A stretch of DNA of 64,000 bases from Cystobacter fuscus (GTDB lineage: Bacteria > Myxococcota > Myxococcia > Myxococcales > Myxococcaceae), in the NCBI RefSeq assembly GCF_002305875.1, contig NZ_CP022098.1, positions 7,998,001 to 8,062,000 of the forward strand. Direction: 5' to 3'. The translations under genes were made by a program, and so were the position numbers. Numbering within the stretch: the first letter of the stretch is position 1; each line of letters opens with the position of its first letter. This document shows, piece by piece, positions 43,940 to 52,501 of this stretch. Under the pieces are notes generated by a model, which had not been told where the DNA came from, did not search any database, and saw nothing but the letters and a program-made list of their open reading frames with translations.

Positions 43940-44810
43940 CGCGGCCCGTGCTCCGCCAGCCAGTGGTGTTCGCGCCCGATACGGCCGGAATTGGCCGGGA
44001 CGCGATCCGGGCGCTGTACGCCGAGCTGGCCCTGTACCCCAAGCCCGGCCTCGTCAGTCCGCTCGACTCGGGCAGCCATGACGACATGGACATGGGCACC
44101 TTCATGCGCAGCCTGTTCTCGCTGCGCGGCTACTTCCGCGACATCGCCGCCGCGGGAGCCAGGGGCGCGGACTTCCCGGAGCTGCGAGCGCTCGGCCTCG
44201 ACGCGGAGCGACGGATGCTGGTGGCCACCGAAGGCATCAACACCCACCGGGGCGCCATCTTCAGTCTGGGGCTGCTGGCCGCCGCAGCGGGGGCGCTCAA
44301 GCGCGAGGGCCTGTCCCTGTCGGGCGCCGCCCTGGGCGAGGCCGTGCGCGAGCGCTGGGGCGGGCCCTCGTCGAGGCCGGCCACGCGGCCCGTCACGACG
44401 ACAGCCATGGGGCGCGCGCCATCCGCCGCTACCACGTCCGGGGCGCCCGGGAGGAAGCCTCCGAGGGCTTTCCCCTCGTGTTCACCACCGCCCTGCCCGC
44501 GCTCGACGGCGTGCTCGCGCGCACGGGCTGTCTCGAGCGGGCGATGGTGCAGGCCCTGTTCGCGCTGATGGCGGTGCTCCCGGACACCAACCTGCTGCAC
44601 CGGGGTGGCGCGGCGGGACTGGACTTCGTGCGGGACGAAGCCCGGAGCGTCCTCGAGGCGGGAGGTGTCCTCGCGCCGGACTGGCGGGAACGGGCTCTCG
44701 TGCTGCACCGGGCCTGCGTGGCGCGGCGGCTGTCTCCCGGTGGCTCAGCGGATCTCCTGGCCGCCACCTGGTTCGTGCACCACCAGCGGCGCGGGGCGGA
44801 GCGGCCATGA
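43936..44810 (+). pseudogene. mdcB: Triphosphoribosyl-dephospho-CoA synthase, apparent frameshift
   Basis: MdcB (CitG family) condenses dephospho-CoA with ATP to make the prosthetic-group precursor. The first frame from ATG 43936 has the family motifs ALYPKPGLVSPLDSGSHDDMDMG and EGINTHRGAIFSLG, up to VRERWG. Homology then jumps to another frame (ALVEAGHAARHDDSHG, later FTTALPALDGVLARTGC, MAVLPDTNLLHRGG) ending at 44810. Restoring one C near 44361 (GGC-CGG-GCC for GGCGGGCC) gives one frame of about 291 residues, the normal length. Either a true mutation, which would starve MdcC of its cofactor, or a base missed in the assembly. Confidence 0.85.
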
Positions 44811-45724
44811 GCCTGGGAATCCTCTGCCCGGGCCAGGGCGCGCAGCACCCGGCGATGCTCGAGCCCCTGAGCACGCCCCCCGAGGCCCGCGCGGTGCTCG
44901 ACACCGCGAGCGAGGTGCTCGGAGCCAGTCCCTGGACGCTCATGAAGGGCCCCGCCGAGGCGCTCTACGTCAACGCCCTGGCCCAGCCGCTGCTGTGCGC
45001 CGTGCAACTGGCGACGTGGACGGCGCTGCGCTCCCGGCTGCCCACGCCGCGCGTCTTCGCGGGCTACAGCGTGGGGGAGCTCGCCGCCTACGGGTGCGCG
45101 GGAGCCCTCGACGCCGGGGAGCTGTTCACGCTCGCCCAGGCGCGAGCCCGGGTGATGGATGACGCGGGTCCGGCGGACAGCGGCATGCGGGCGGTGCGGG
45201 GCCTGTGTCGCAAGCGGCTGGAGCCCCTGCTCGAGGCGCACGCGGTGCACATCGCCCTCGTCAATGGCACGGGCCGCTTCGTCATTGGAGGACGGGAAGA
45301 GGACTTGAGGCGACTCGAGCCGGAGCTCTCCGCCCAGGGAGGCTCGGTGACGGTGCTTCCGGTGCACGTGGCGTCCCATACGCCCCTGCTGGCGTCGGCG
45401 GCGCGCGCCTTCGGCGAGCACCTGGCCCACAGCGGCCTCCGGGCACCCGTCACGCCCGTGCTCGCGGGCATCGACGGCACGCCGGTGTCCACGCGCGAGC
45501 GGGCGCTCACCACGCTCACCCGGCAGGTGGCAGAGACGGTGGACTGGGCCGCGTGCATGGCGGGACTGGCCGAGGAGGGCTGCACGGTGCTGCTGGAACT
45601 CGGCCCCGGCGCCGACCTGAGTCGGATGGTGCGTGACACCCTGCCCTCGCTGTCCGTGCGCTCCGTGTCCGAGTTCAAGACCCTGGAGGGCGTGTGCTCC
45701 TGGGTGCTGCGCCAACTGGAGTGA
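44807..45724 (+). CDS. mdcH: Malonyl-CoA:ACP transacylase of malonate decarboxylase
   Basis: A 305-residue acyltransferase of the FabD fold that primes the carrier protein with malonyl groups. Seen: GILCPGQGAQHPAM, the nucleophile elbow in FAGYSVGELAAYG (Ser; the usual GHSxGE is GYSVGE here), and the catalytic His in VHVASHTPLL. It overlaps mdcB by ATGA and precedes the transporter genes. Confidence 0.93.
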   Translation: MSLGILCPGQGAQHPAMLEPLSTPPEARAVLDTASEVLGASPWTLMKGPAEALYVNALAQPLLCAVQLATWTALRSRLPTPRVFAGYSVGELAAYGCAGALDAGELFTLAQARARVMDDAGPADSGMRAVRGLCRKRLEPLLEAHAVHIALVNGTGRFVIGGREEDLRRLEPELSAQGGSVTVLPVHVASHTPLLASAARAFGEHLAHSGLRAPVTPVLAGIDGTPVSTRERALTTLTRQVAETVDWAACMAGLAEEGCTVLLELGPGADLSRMVRDTLPSLSVRSVSEFKTLEGVCSWVLRQLE

Positions 45725-45743
45725 AGCCAAGGGAGGAAGCCAC

Positions 45744-46145
45744 ATGACCATCTACGGAGTGGCGCTGCTGGCGCTGTGTACGCTCGTCGGAGTGCTCCTG
45801 GGAGACCTGCTCGGAATGCTGCTGGGCGTGAAGGCGAACGTGGGCGGAGTGGGCATCGCCATGGTGCTGCTCATCCTCGCGCGGCTCTGGCTGGTGCGCT
45901 GGGGAGGCCTGAGCCCGGGGCTCAAGTTCGGCGTCGAGTTCTGGGCCCACCTGTACATCCCCATCGTGGTGGCGATGGCGGCGCAGCAGAACGTGGTGGC
46001 GGCGGTGAGGGGAGGCCCCGTGGTCATCCTCGCGGGCCTCGGGGCAACGGCCCTGTGCGCCGCGGGCACGGCGCTGCTCAGCCGGCTCGGCCGCCCACCA
46101 CCCTCCTCGCGCGAGGAGCCCCTCGCGCCGACGTCTCATTCCTGA
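45744..46145 (+). CDS. madL: Malonate transporter subunit MadL
   Basis: A 133-residue inner-membrane protein with four hydrophobic helices and the conserved LLGDLLGMLLGVKANVGGVG and FWAHLYIPIVVAMAAQQNV. MadL and MadM together form a sodium-dependent malonate importer in Malonomonas rubra. GGGAGGAAG precedes ATG 45744. Confidence 0.93.
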   Translation: MTIYGVALLALCTLVGVLLGDLLGMLLGVKANVGGVGIAMVLLILARLWLVRWGGLSPGLKFGVEFWAHLYIPIVVAMAAQQNVVAAVRGGPVVILAGLGATALCAAGTALLSRLGRPPPSSREEPLAPTSHS

Positions 46146-46157
46146 GCCGAGGTCGTC

Positions 46158-46919
46158 ATGCACGAGCTTCAATCCATCCTGAGCAAGCACGGGCTGATCA
46201 CGGCCTTCGCCCTGGTGGGCGCCCTCATGTGGGTCTCCAACCTGATCTCCCGCCACCTCACCCGGGGCCGGGTGCACGGCTCGGCGATCGCCATCCTCCT
46301 GGGGCTGGTGCTCGCGTACGTGGGCGGAGTGCTGACGGGCGGCAATCAGGGCCTGGCGGACGTGCCCGTCTTCGCGGGCGTGGGGCTGATGGGCGGCGCG
46401 ATGCTGCGCGACTTCGCCATCGTGGCCACGGCCTTCGAGGTGAACGTGGTGGAGGCGCGCCGGGCGGGCCTCGTCGGCGTCCTGGCGCTGGGCCTGGGCA
46501 CGGTACTGCCCTTCATCGTGGGCGCGGTGGTGGCCTGGAGCTTCGGGTACCGGGACGCGGTGAGCATGACCACACTCGGGGCGGGCGCCATCACCTACAT
46601 CGTGGGTCCGGTGACGGGCGCGGCGCTGGGGGCCCGCTCGGACGTCATCGCCCTGAGCATCGCCACGGGGGTGTTCAAGGCCGTGCTCGTCATGGTGGGC
46701 ACGCCGTTCGCGGCGAAGTCCATCGGGCTCGACAACCCGCGCTCCGCCATGATCTTCGGCGGCTTCATGGGCACGGTGAGCGGGGTGACGGGAGGACTGG
46801 CCGCCACGGATCCCAAGCTCGTGCCCTACGGAGCGCTCACGGCCACCTTCCACACGGGCCTGGGCTGCCTCGTGGCCCCCTCGGTCCTCTACTTCATCGT
46901 CCGCGCCCTGGTGGGCTGA
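46158..46919 (+). CDS. madM: Malonate transporter subunit MadM
   Basis: A 253-residue inner-membrane protein with seven or more helices. Family motifs: GLITAFALVGALMWVSNLIS, GLADVPVFAGVGLMGGAMLRDFAIV, GAGAITYIVGPVTGAALGA and MIFGGFMGTVSGVTGGLAATDPKLVPYGALTATFHTGLGC in sequence. Last gene of the operon; it supplies malonate for use as a carbon source. Confidence 0.93.
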   Translation: MHELQSILSKHGLITAFALVGALMWVSNLISRHLTRGRVHGSAIAILLGLVLAYVGGVLTGGNQGLADVPVFAGVGLMGGAMLRDFAIVATAFEVNVVEARRAGLVGVLALGLGTVLPFIVGAVVAWSFGYRDAVSMTTLGAGAITYIVGPVTGAALGARSDVIALSIATGVFKAVLVMVGTPFAAKSIGLDNPRSAMIFGGFMGTVSGVTGGLAATDPKLVPYGALTATFHTGLGCLVAPSVLYFIVRALVG

Positions 46920-46969
46920 GCGGGGCCTGGGCATAGTCTCCCGTCCCTTCCCGACACCAGGGTCCCGCC

Positions 46970-47464
46970 ATGCAAACCGCACCTCTGCAAGACATCGCCG
47001 CGCCGGAAGGCATCTGCTACGGCTGTGGCAGCAACAATCCACACGGGCTGCACATCAAGAGCTACTGGCACGACGACGGCATCCACGTCATGGCCAGGCA
47101 CATCCCGGAAGCCAGATACACGGGCTGGCCCGAGCTGGTGTACGGCGGTCTGATCGCCATGCTGGTCGACTGCCACTCGAACTGGACCGCGATGGCCTAC
47201 CACTACCGCGCCGAGGGGCGCGAGCCCGGCAGCCTGCCGCGGATCGAATGCGTCACGGGCAACCTCGGCGTCAAGTTCATCAAACCCACGCCCATGGGGG
47301 TGCCCCTGCTCCTGCGCGCGCATGTCGAAGGCGAAGTCGGCCGCAAGAGCCGGGTCATCTGCGAGGTGCATGCCGGCGACACGCTGACCGCGCTGGGCGA
47401 TTCGATCTTCGTCCGCGTGGATACCGGGAAACTGAAAGAGGCGGCACACGGCCGCGGAGCCTGA
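46970..47464 (+). CDS. PaaI/4HBT-type hotdog thioesterase
   Basis: A 164-residue acyl-CoA thioesterase-like protein. Seen: a Cys-rich start EGICYGCGSNNPHGLHIK, the hotdog helix with GWPELVYGGLIAMLVDCHSNW (the catalytic region of PaaI-like enzymes), and ECVTGNLGVKFIKPTPMG. It may hydrolyse an acyl-CoA related to malonate use, but 50 bases and a separate start site leave co-transcription open. Confidence 0.85.
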   Translation: MQTAPLQDIAAPEGICYGCGSNNPHGLHIKSYWHDDGIHVMARHIPEARYTGWPELVYGGLIAMLVDCHSNWTAMAYHYRAEGREPGSLPRIECVTGNLGVKFIKPTPMGVPLLLRAHVEGEVGRKSRVICEVHAGDTLTALGDSIFVRVDTGKLKEAAHGRGA

Positions 47465-47697
47465 ACCCGCGTCCGAGCGCTCCTCCTCCGGCACCCACGC
47501 CACCCGCCCCGGTTCCTGCGTCCCACCAGAGTTGCTGAAGAGAACGTTGGACTTGGACGGCGCGAGGTGACGGCCGAGGACGGATGCCCCTGAATCACCC
47601 GTGGCGTAACCTGACTTGATGGGTTACAACTTGACACCTGACATCCACCTGTGGCCCAATCAGGATTAGTCGTATTTAGCCTCAATCAGGGTGGGCC

Positions 47698-48026
47698 GTG
47701 CGTACCTGGAACATCCTCTTCAGAGTCTGGGCACTGCTGTGCGCCATCGGGTGCGGCCATGGAGCGGCGACGCGCGGGGAGGAGCCGGGCGAAGGGCTGC
47801 GGGTGGCGTGTGCCCGGGGCGATGAGGGGTCAACACGCGGCTAGGACAGATACCGGCCACGCTGCAGCGGGTGAGTGACTTCCCCTCGCAGCTGCGCGAC
47901 TTCACCCTCTTCGAAATCAAGCAGCTGTTGGAGAGCCGGGACTTCACCCTGGCGACGCAGTCGCAACTGAAGCTGGCCGAGAAGCTCATCGAGCAGCAGG
48001 AGCGGTTGATGGGGAAAGTGCAATGA
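47698..48026 (+). pseudogene. Small lipoprotein split by an apparent frameshift
   Basis: From GTG 47698 the frame encodes WNILFRVWALLCAIGC, a clean lipoprotein signal, but stops at 47844 after 48 codons. In the next frame, open from 47826, follows ATLQRVSDFPSQLRDFTLFE and LATQSQLKLAEKLIEQQER to a stop at 48026. Adding one G to the GGGG run at 47826-47829 joins them into one 109-residue lipoprotein. The downstream part could alternatively start at GTG 47871 as a separate 51-residue protein. Its stop overlaps the next gene by ATGA, so both belong to one operon. Function unknown. Confidence 0.55.
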
Positions 48027-48571
48027 CGAAGACGCCCTCGCACCCGAGCGTGGAGGAGCTGGCCGAGCGTCTGCGCGCGGCCCGGCGCGCGGGAGCGCCG
48101 GGAGAAGCGGAGCGGCTGCGGTTGCACCGGGAGCTGGCGGAGAGCTGCCCCTCGTTCACCCCCAACCTGCTGGAGCTCGCGAGGCAGTTGCAGCTCGCGG
48201 ACGAGCCGGGCCGGGACGCGACGGAGGCCTTCGCCGAAGTGCGGCGGCTGCTGGAGCAGGCGGTGGTGGGCTCGGAGCGAAGCGCCCCGGCGGTGGTGGA
48301 AATGGGGTACTTCCTGGACACCATCCATCACGACTCCGAGCGGGCCACGAAGCTGTACGAGGAGGGCGCGACCAGGGCGCTGGAGACGCTGGAGGATGCG
48401 TGGGCGGGGCTGCTGCGCGCCTGGGTGCTCGAGCGGACGCACGAGTCGCTCCAGAAAGCGCTGAAGCTGGGCGAGCTGGCCAGGAAGCTCCTCCCGGACT
48501 CGGGCCGCATCCAGGGTGGGGTGAGCGACGCGCGGCTGGCCGCGGAGCGCGAGGGCCTGCTGAAACCCTGA
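48023..48571 (+). CDS. Hypothetical helical repeat protein
   Basis: A 182-residue soluble, highly helical protein with TPR-like character (ALETLEDAWAGLLRAWVLER, ALKLGELARKLLPDSGRIQGG). No catalytic motif. Starts within the stop of the upstream small lipoprotein gene (ATGA), so the two are probably translated together and may interact. Confidence 0.75.
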   Translation: MTKTPSHPSVEELAERLRAARRAGAPGEAERLRLHRELAESCPSFTPNLLELARQLQLADEPGRDATEAFAEVRRLLEQAVVGSERSAPAVVEMGYFLDTIHHDSERATKLYEEGATRALETLEDAWAGLLRAWVLERTHESLQKALKLGELARKLLPDSGRIQGGVSDARLAAEREGLLKP

Positions 48572-48599
48572 GCCCCTCCGCGTACGCCGCGAGGCGCCC

Positions 48600-49016
48600 A
48601 TGAGCCTCCTGAGACGCGCCGCCCGTGAGAGCAACCCCCGCCTGCTGGAGCTGTTCGGTGTGCAGCGCAGCAAAGAGCTAGGGCCCACCAGGACAGTTCT
48701 CCAGGCTCAGCACACTGCAAAGACTCATCTCACGGCTCGCCACCCTCTCCGAAGGTGGATCATGGCCAGACACAGCGGAAAGTGCGTGGATGTCAGTAGT
48801 GCGAGCACGGAGGATGGTGCCGCCGTCGTTCAGTGGGGATGCCATGGTGGCAACAACCAGCGGTTCTATGTTCAGGACTGGGGAGGCCGCTACCGCCTCG
48901 TTGCCAAGCACAGCGGCAAGTGCCTGGACGTGAGCGGTGCGAGTACAGCAGATGGGGCGTACTTCATCCAGTGGCCTTGCCACGGGGGGGACAATCAGAC
49001 TTTCTATCTGCGCTGA
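48600..49016 (+). CDS. Ricin-type beta-trefoil lectin fragment
   Basis: A 138-residue product. Residues about 55-138 hold two ricin B-type repeats (RHSGKCVDVSSAS...QWGCHGGNNQRF and KHSGKCLDVSGAS...QWPCHGGDNQTF), with the QxW-type core and carbohydrate-binding residues. A full trefoil needs three repeats, and no signal peptide precedes. The first 50 residues (MSLLRRAARESNPRLLELFG) look unrelated. This is likely the end of a secreted sugar-binding enzyme, fused by deletion to another gene's start. Confidence 0.6.
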   Translation: MSLLRRAARESNPRLLELFGVQRSKELGPTRTVLQAQHTAKTHLTARHPLRRWIMARHSGKCVDVSSASTEDGAAVVQWGCHGGNNQRFYVQDWGGRYRLVAKHSGKCLDVSGASTADGAYFIQWPCHGGDNQTFYLR

Positions 49017-49327
49017 CGAGGCCCCCTGTTCCCAGGAGGCACGGCCCGCTACCTCCCGTCGCACGGACACCCCGCTCGAGCATGCTCCCTTTTCACGACG
49101 ACTCCAGCCCCAACGCACTCCGGCGAAAACGGCTCGAATTGAAGTCGTGCCGCGGCTCGCGAAATCAGTTCCACCAATGAGGGTACCGACGGTGTAGAAC
49201 CGCGGGATATGCCAGAGTTCCGAACCAGGCTGGAGATGGATCCCTTCGAGCCGGGCTTCGATCGCTTCTTCGACCGTCGCCGAGGATTGAACGTGGGGAG
49301 TCATGGCGCGGGGGAGGCCTGACGCGA
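49017..49327. other. Intergenic region upstream of a methyltransferase gene
   Basis: 311 bases. A 37-codon frame at 49209-49322 (MPEFRTRLEMDPFEPGFDRF onward) ends just before the methyltransferase start and could be a leader peptide, but it has no clear ribosome site. Nothing else is supported. Confidence 0.3.
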
Positions 49328-50212
49328 ATGTCGAAAAAGGCGAGTCGAACCGCGGAACTGGCAGCGCTGGCCCGGGCATCGCAGCACCGCGAGCCGGCGC
49401 TGCGGGGGCCCGACCATGTGGCCGTCCGTTTTCTTTCCGCGCCGCTGAAGATGCTCGTTGCGCTGGAGCCTCTGCGGCGAGTGGCGCTGAAGCTCTACGC
49501 GAAGCTGATGCCGGGGGCATACGCCCTGGTGAGAGCGCGCACCTGGGCCATCGATGATTTCGTCCAGCGGGAGCTGCGAGGCGGCGCACAGCAGGTGGTG
49601 GTGCTCGGCGCCGGCTACGACACGCGCGCCTACCGCTTCGCCGAGAAGCTACGTGCGGCGGCGGCCCGCGTCTTCGAGGTGGACGCGCCGGCCACCTCAC
49701 GGCTGAAGCAGGCCAAGGTGAGGCGCCTCTTCGGCTCGCTGCCGCCAGAGGTCGCCTACGTCCAGGTGGACTTCGAACGGGACTCCCTCGAGGAGCGCCT
49801 CACCCAGGCAGGCTATTCGACCTCGGTCAGGACGGCCTTCCTCTGGGAGGGAGTGACGTACTACCTGCGGCAGTCGGCCGTGGAGCAGGTGCTGCGCTTC
49901 GTCCGTGAGCGGTCGGGGCCGGCCAGCGCCATCATCTTCGACCTCATCCACCGCGGCATCGTGGAGGGCCGCGACACCTCCTTCGGCGCCCAGCAACAGC
50001 GCCGCTACGTGCGGAGCAAGGGCGAGCCCTTCCTCTTTGGCCTGGACCCGGAGGAACTGCCGGGCTTCCTGGAGCAGAATGGCTTCGGGCTCGAGGAGGT
50101 GCTCGATGCGGACGCGATGGCGGCCCGCTACTTCGCGCAGGCTCCGAAGGACTCGGAGTTGCACCGCCTCGCCAACTTCAACGCCATCGCCGTGGCGCGC
50201 GCGAAGGGCTGA
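49328..50212 (+). CDS. SAM-dependent methyltransferase (LCMT/TIGR00027 type)
   Basis: A 294-residue methyltransferase related to the leucine carboxyl methyltransferase family. Seen: ARTWAIDDFVQRELRGGAQQ, the SAM-binding VVVLGAGYDTRAYRF, VFEVDAPATSRLKQAKV, YVQVDFERDSLEERL and FLWEGVTYYL. These families methylate carboxylates of polyketides or small molecules; the substrate is unknown. The start at 49328 (ATG) fits the family's N-terminus. Confidence 0.85.
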   Translation: MSKKASRTAELAALARASQHREPALRGPDHVAVRFLSAPLKMLVALEPLRRVALKLYAKLMPGAYALVRARTWAIDDFVQRELRGGAQQVVVLGAGYDTRAYRFAEKLRAAAARVFEVDAPATSRLKQAKVRRLFGSLPPEVAYVQVDFERDSLEERLTQAGYSTSVRTAFLWEGVTYYLRQSAVEQVLRFVRERSGPASAIIFDLIHRGIVEGRDTSFGAQQQRRYVRSKGEPFLFGLDPEELPGFLEQNGFGLEEVLDADAMAARYFAQAPKDSELHRLANFNAIAVARAKG

Positions 50213-50378
50213 GATTAGCCCACGGCCACGGTCACCCCGTCTCGCGACTGGGGCTCCGCGACGAGGCTGAAATCGCTGACCGAGCCCCTCCGTCGGCTTG
50301 CCTGACTACTCCTGTTCAACACCCTCTCATGCTCGGTCGGCTCGAGTGAAGTCGGTGAGCAGCCGCAGGGAGGCGTCC

Positions 50379-52199
50379 CTACCACCACGTCCAGTCCGGC
50401 AGATCCGACTGCACACGCGCCAGGCGCTCGCGGGCGTTGCGGAGCCGGTCCACCGTGCTGTGCGCGGGCGAGGCGTCGCCCCAGAAGAGGCACGAACTCG
50501 GTCCCAGCTCACCGGGCCGGTATTCCAACGGCAGGAGCACGAAGGCCCCGGCCTGGTGGATGGCGGGGGCGCCCGCGGCCAGGATGGCGTCCGCCGTGGC
50601 GCGCGTGGTCGCCTCGATGTTGCCGAGGTTGACGGCGTTGACGGTGTCGTAATGCCCGAGGAGCCGGGCGAGCGCGGCGTCCGCCAGCGCGTTGTTGCGC
50701 ATGAACAGGGAGATCTCCCCGTCGTATTGCAGGCTGCGGTAGGTCCAGTTCGACGAGCCACAGATCAGGTAGTCGTCGACGACGGCGAGCTTCGAGTGGA
50801 TGCAGAGCGTGCGGAAGGCCGGCACGACCCCATGCCCGGTGTTCACCCACCCGGTGTGCGAGGCGGGGGTGTAGAAGTGGAAGTCCACGTCGACATCGAG
50901 CACCTCGTGGAACTTCTTCTTCTTGGTGTCGACGAGATGGTGTCCGGCGCTGGTCTTGGCGAAGCGCAGCCCATCGTCCTCGAGCCACTGGTGCCAGGTC
51001 GGCACGTTGGGCGTGTAGTTGTCCTCGACCTGCCAGGCGGGGGCCGGGCCCGCGCCGCGCACCACCACCTTCTGGCCCGTGGGATCCTTCTTGGACGCAT
51101 ACACGACGCTGCGGCAGCTCGGATGGCGCAGCGCCATGTGCATCCACGCGCGCCGGGTCAGGTAGCCCACGCCGCCGCCGCTCGGGTTGGTCACGATGAC
51201 CACCTGCAGGCCGGGCACCGCCTGCTTGCGCCGGTAGATGGCCCGCACCAGGTCGGGATCCGTGAGCTGGTTGTTCTCCAGGTAGACGCGCTGGTTGGCC
51301 TGGCCGATGAGCGCGAGCAGCCGCTCGCGGATGTCGGTCACCCGGGTCCGGGTGGTCGCGCTCGAGCGCGTCAGCGCGACCTGGACCGGAACGTTCTGGA
51401 CGACATGGGGCACTGCGCCCGCGGGGACGACGACCTGCGCCGTGGGGTTGGCCGCGATGTCCGCGGCGTGGGCCTGCTTCCATTGGTCGGTGATGCCCCG
51501 CGCGGTCAGGTGGTTGTACAGCCGCTCCGTGGGGACGGTCGCATCGGCGATGTCGATGACTCGCCGCCAGCGACGTATCCACTCGTCTTCCACGTCGTCG
51601 GTGGCCGGGCCCTTGAGCTCGATCGCGGTGTCATGCCAGCTGGTGGGAGCGCCGCCGAGCAGGACGTCGTGCCGGGTGTTGTCGAAGTAGCGATGGGCCA
51701 TGTTGAGCCCACCCAGGACGACGGTGCGCTGGCCGTTCACCGAGAAGATGGCGATCTTCTGGTGCTGGGAACTCGCGAAGAGTCCCTCGTAGCGCTCCCG
51801 GTAGACGCGCCCGCGGCCGGACTGGCCGCCCGTGGACCTGTGCAACGACAGGTCGAGCTCACCGATGTTCCGGGCCAGCGCGTCGTGCTCGAGCGGCTGC
51901 TCCTTCATGCCCAACCGGGCCTTCATGTTGGGGTACCAGAGGATCAGATCCGCGTCGTGTCCGGCGCGCAGGACCAGGCCGACATGCCGGATCAGGCTGT
52001 TGGCGTCCACGGCGAACTGCGCCAGGTTCCCCAACCGGATGTTGTGCGCGATGAGCCAGAAGGCCATGCGCACGTAGGTGTGGGGCGTGCCACGTGGCGC
52101 GGCCGCCACCCGGTCGAAGCCAGCCTTGAGCGCCGAGAAGATCTCTTCCCCATCCATGAGGAACTTCACGCTGTTGCCATTGCGGAGAGGATAAGCCAT
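50379..52199 (-). CDS. Phospholipase D-like protein with one degenerate HKD motif
   Basis: A 606-residue protein with two PLD modules. The first HxK site is HQKIAIFS (His146, Lys148), where the usual Asp is Ser; the second is complete, HSKLAVVDDYLICGSSNWT (His468). PLD enzymes cleave or transfer phosphodiesters in lipids or nucleic acids using one His from each half. No signal peptide, so export by a Sec route is unlikely; cytosolic action or secretion as an effector are both possible. ATG 52199 has GAGG six bases upstream. Confidence 0.82.
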   Translation of the reverse strand: MAYPLRNGNSVKFLMDGEEIFSALKAGFDRVAAAPRGTPHTYVRMAFWLIAHNIRLGNLAQFAVDANSLIRHVGLVLRAGHDADLILWYPNMKARLGMKEQPLEHDALARNIGELDLSLHRSTGGQSGRGRVYRERYEGLFASSQHQKIAIFSVNGQRTVVLGGLNMAHRYFDNTRHDVLLGGAPTSWHDTAIELKGPATDDVEDEWIRRWRRVIDIADATVPTERLYNHLTARGITDQWKQAHAADIAANPTAQVVVPAGAVPHVVQNVPVQVALTRSSATTRTRVTDIRERLLALIGQANQRVYLENNQLTDPDLVRAIYRRKQAVPGLQVVIVTNPSGGGVGYLTRRAWMHMALRHPSCRSVVYASKKDPTGQKVVVRGAGPAPAWQVEDNYTPNVPTWHQWLEDDGLRFAKTSAGHHLVDTKKKKFHEVLDVDVDFHFYTPASHTGWVNTGHGVVPAFRTLCIHSKLAVVDDYLICGSSNWTYRSLQYDGEISLFMRNNALADAALARLLGHYDTVNAVNLGNIEATTRATADAILAAGAPAIHQAGAFVLLPLEYRPGELGPSSCLFWGDASPAHSTVDRLRNARERLARVQSDLPDWTWW

Positions 52200-52501
52200 C
52201 TGGACCTCGGGGATCGGGGGTGACCTGTCTCGGCGCGTGCCGCGGCACCGGGAGCATGGCCATGGTAGCACGGACGCGCGGCGAGTGGCGCGGGATGGGT
52301 TCACGCGAGCCCATGAGCACTCGACGTCAGTCTCGAGCCGCATGTGCATTGACTTTCATGGGTTCACTCCCTCGGATGGAGCTTCGGCGTCCCTCCTACA
52401 TGCGGGAACACTCACGCCCAGCACACGTCGTATTCACTATCGACCGACCCGGTCAGGTAGCTGTGCACGTTCAACGCGTGAGCCAGCCGGGCGAGCAGCG
52501 A
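52200..52501. other. Intergenic region upstream of the PLD gene
   Basis: 302 bases. In frame with and after the LysR stop, a 30-codon stretch (52412-52501, minus strand; LLARLAHALNVHSYLTGSVD onward) has protein-like composition and may be a remnant of another gene's end. No promoter elements were convincing. Confidence 0.25.

Noticed and set aside
47603-47626. GTAACC...GGTTAC inverted repeat and duplicated AATCAGG upstream of the small lipoprotein
   Set aside because: Six- and seven-base repeats this short are expected by chance; no tRNA, attachment site or integrase is near.
48678-49700. A minus-strand frame over the lectin and methyltransferase region
   Set aside because: Part of it looks protein-like, but it is antisense to clear ricin repeats and a SAM-binding motif, and has no family match I can see.
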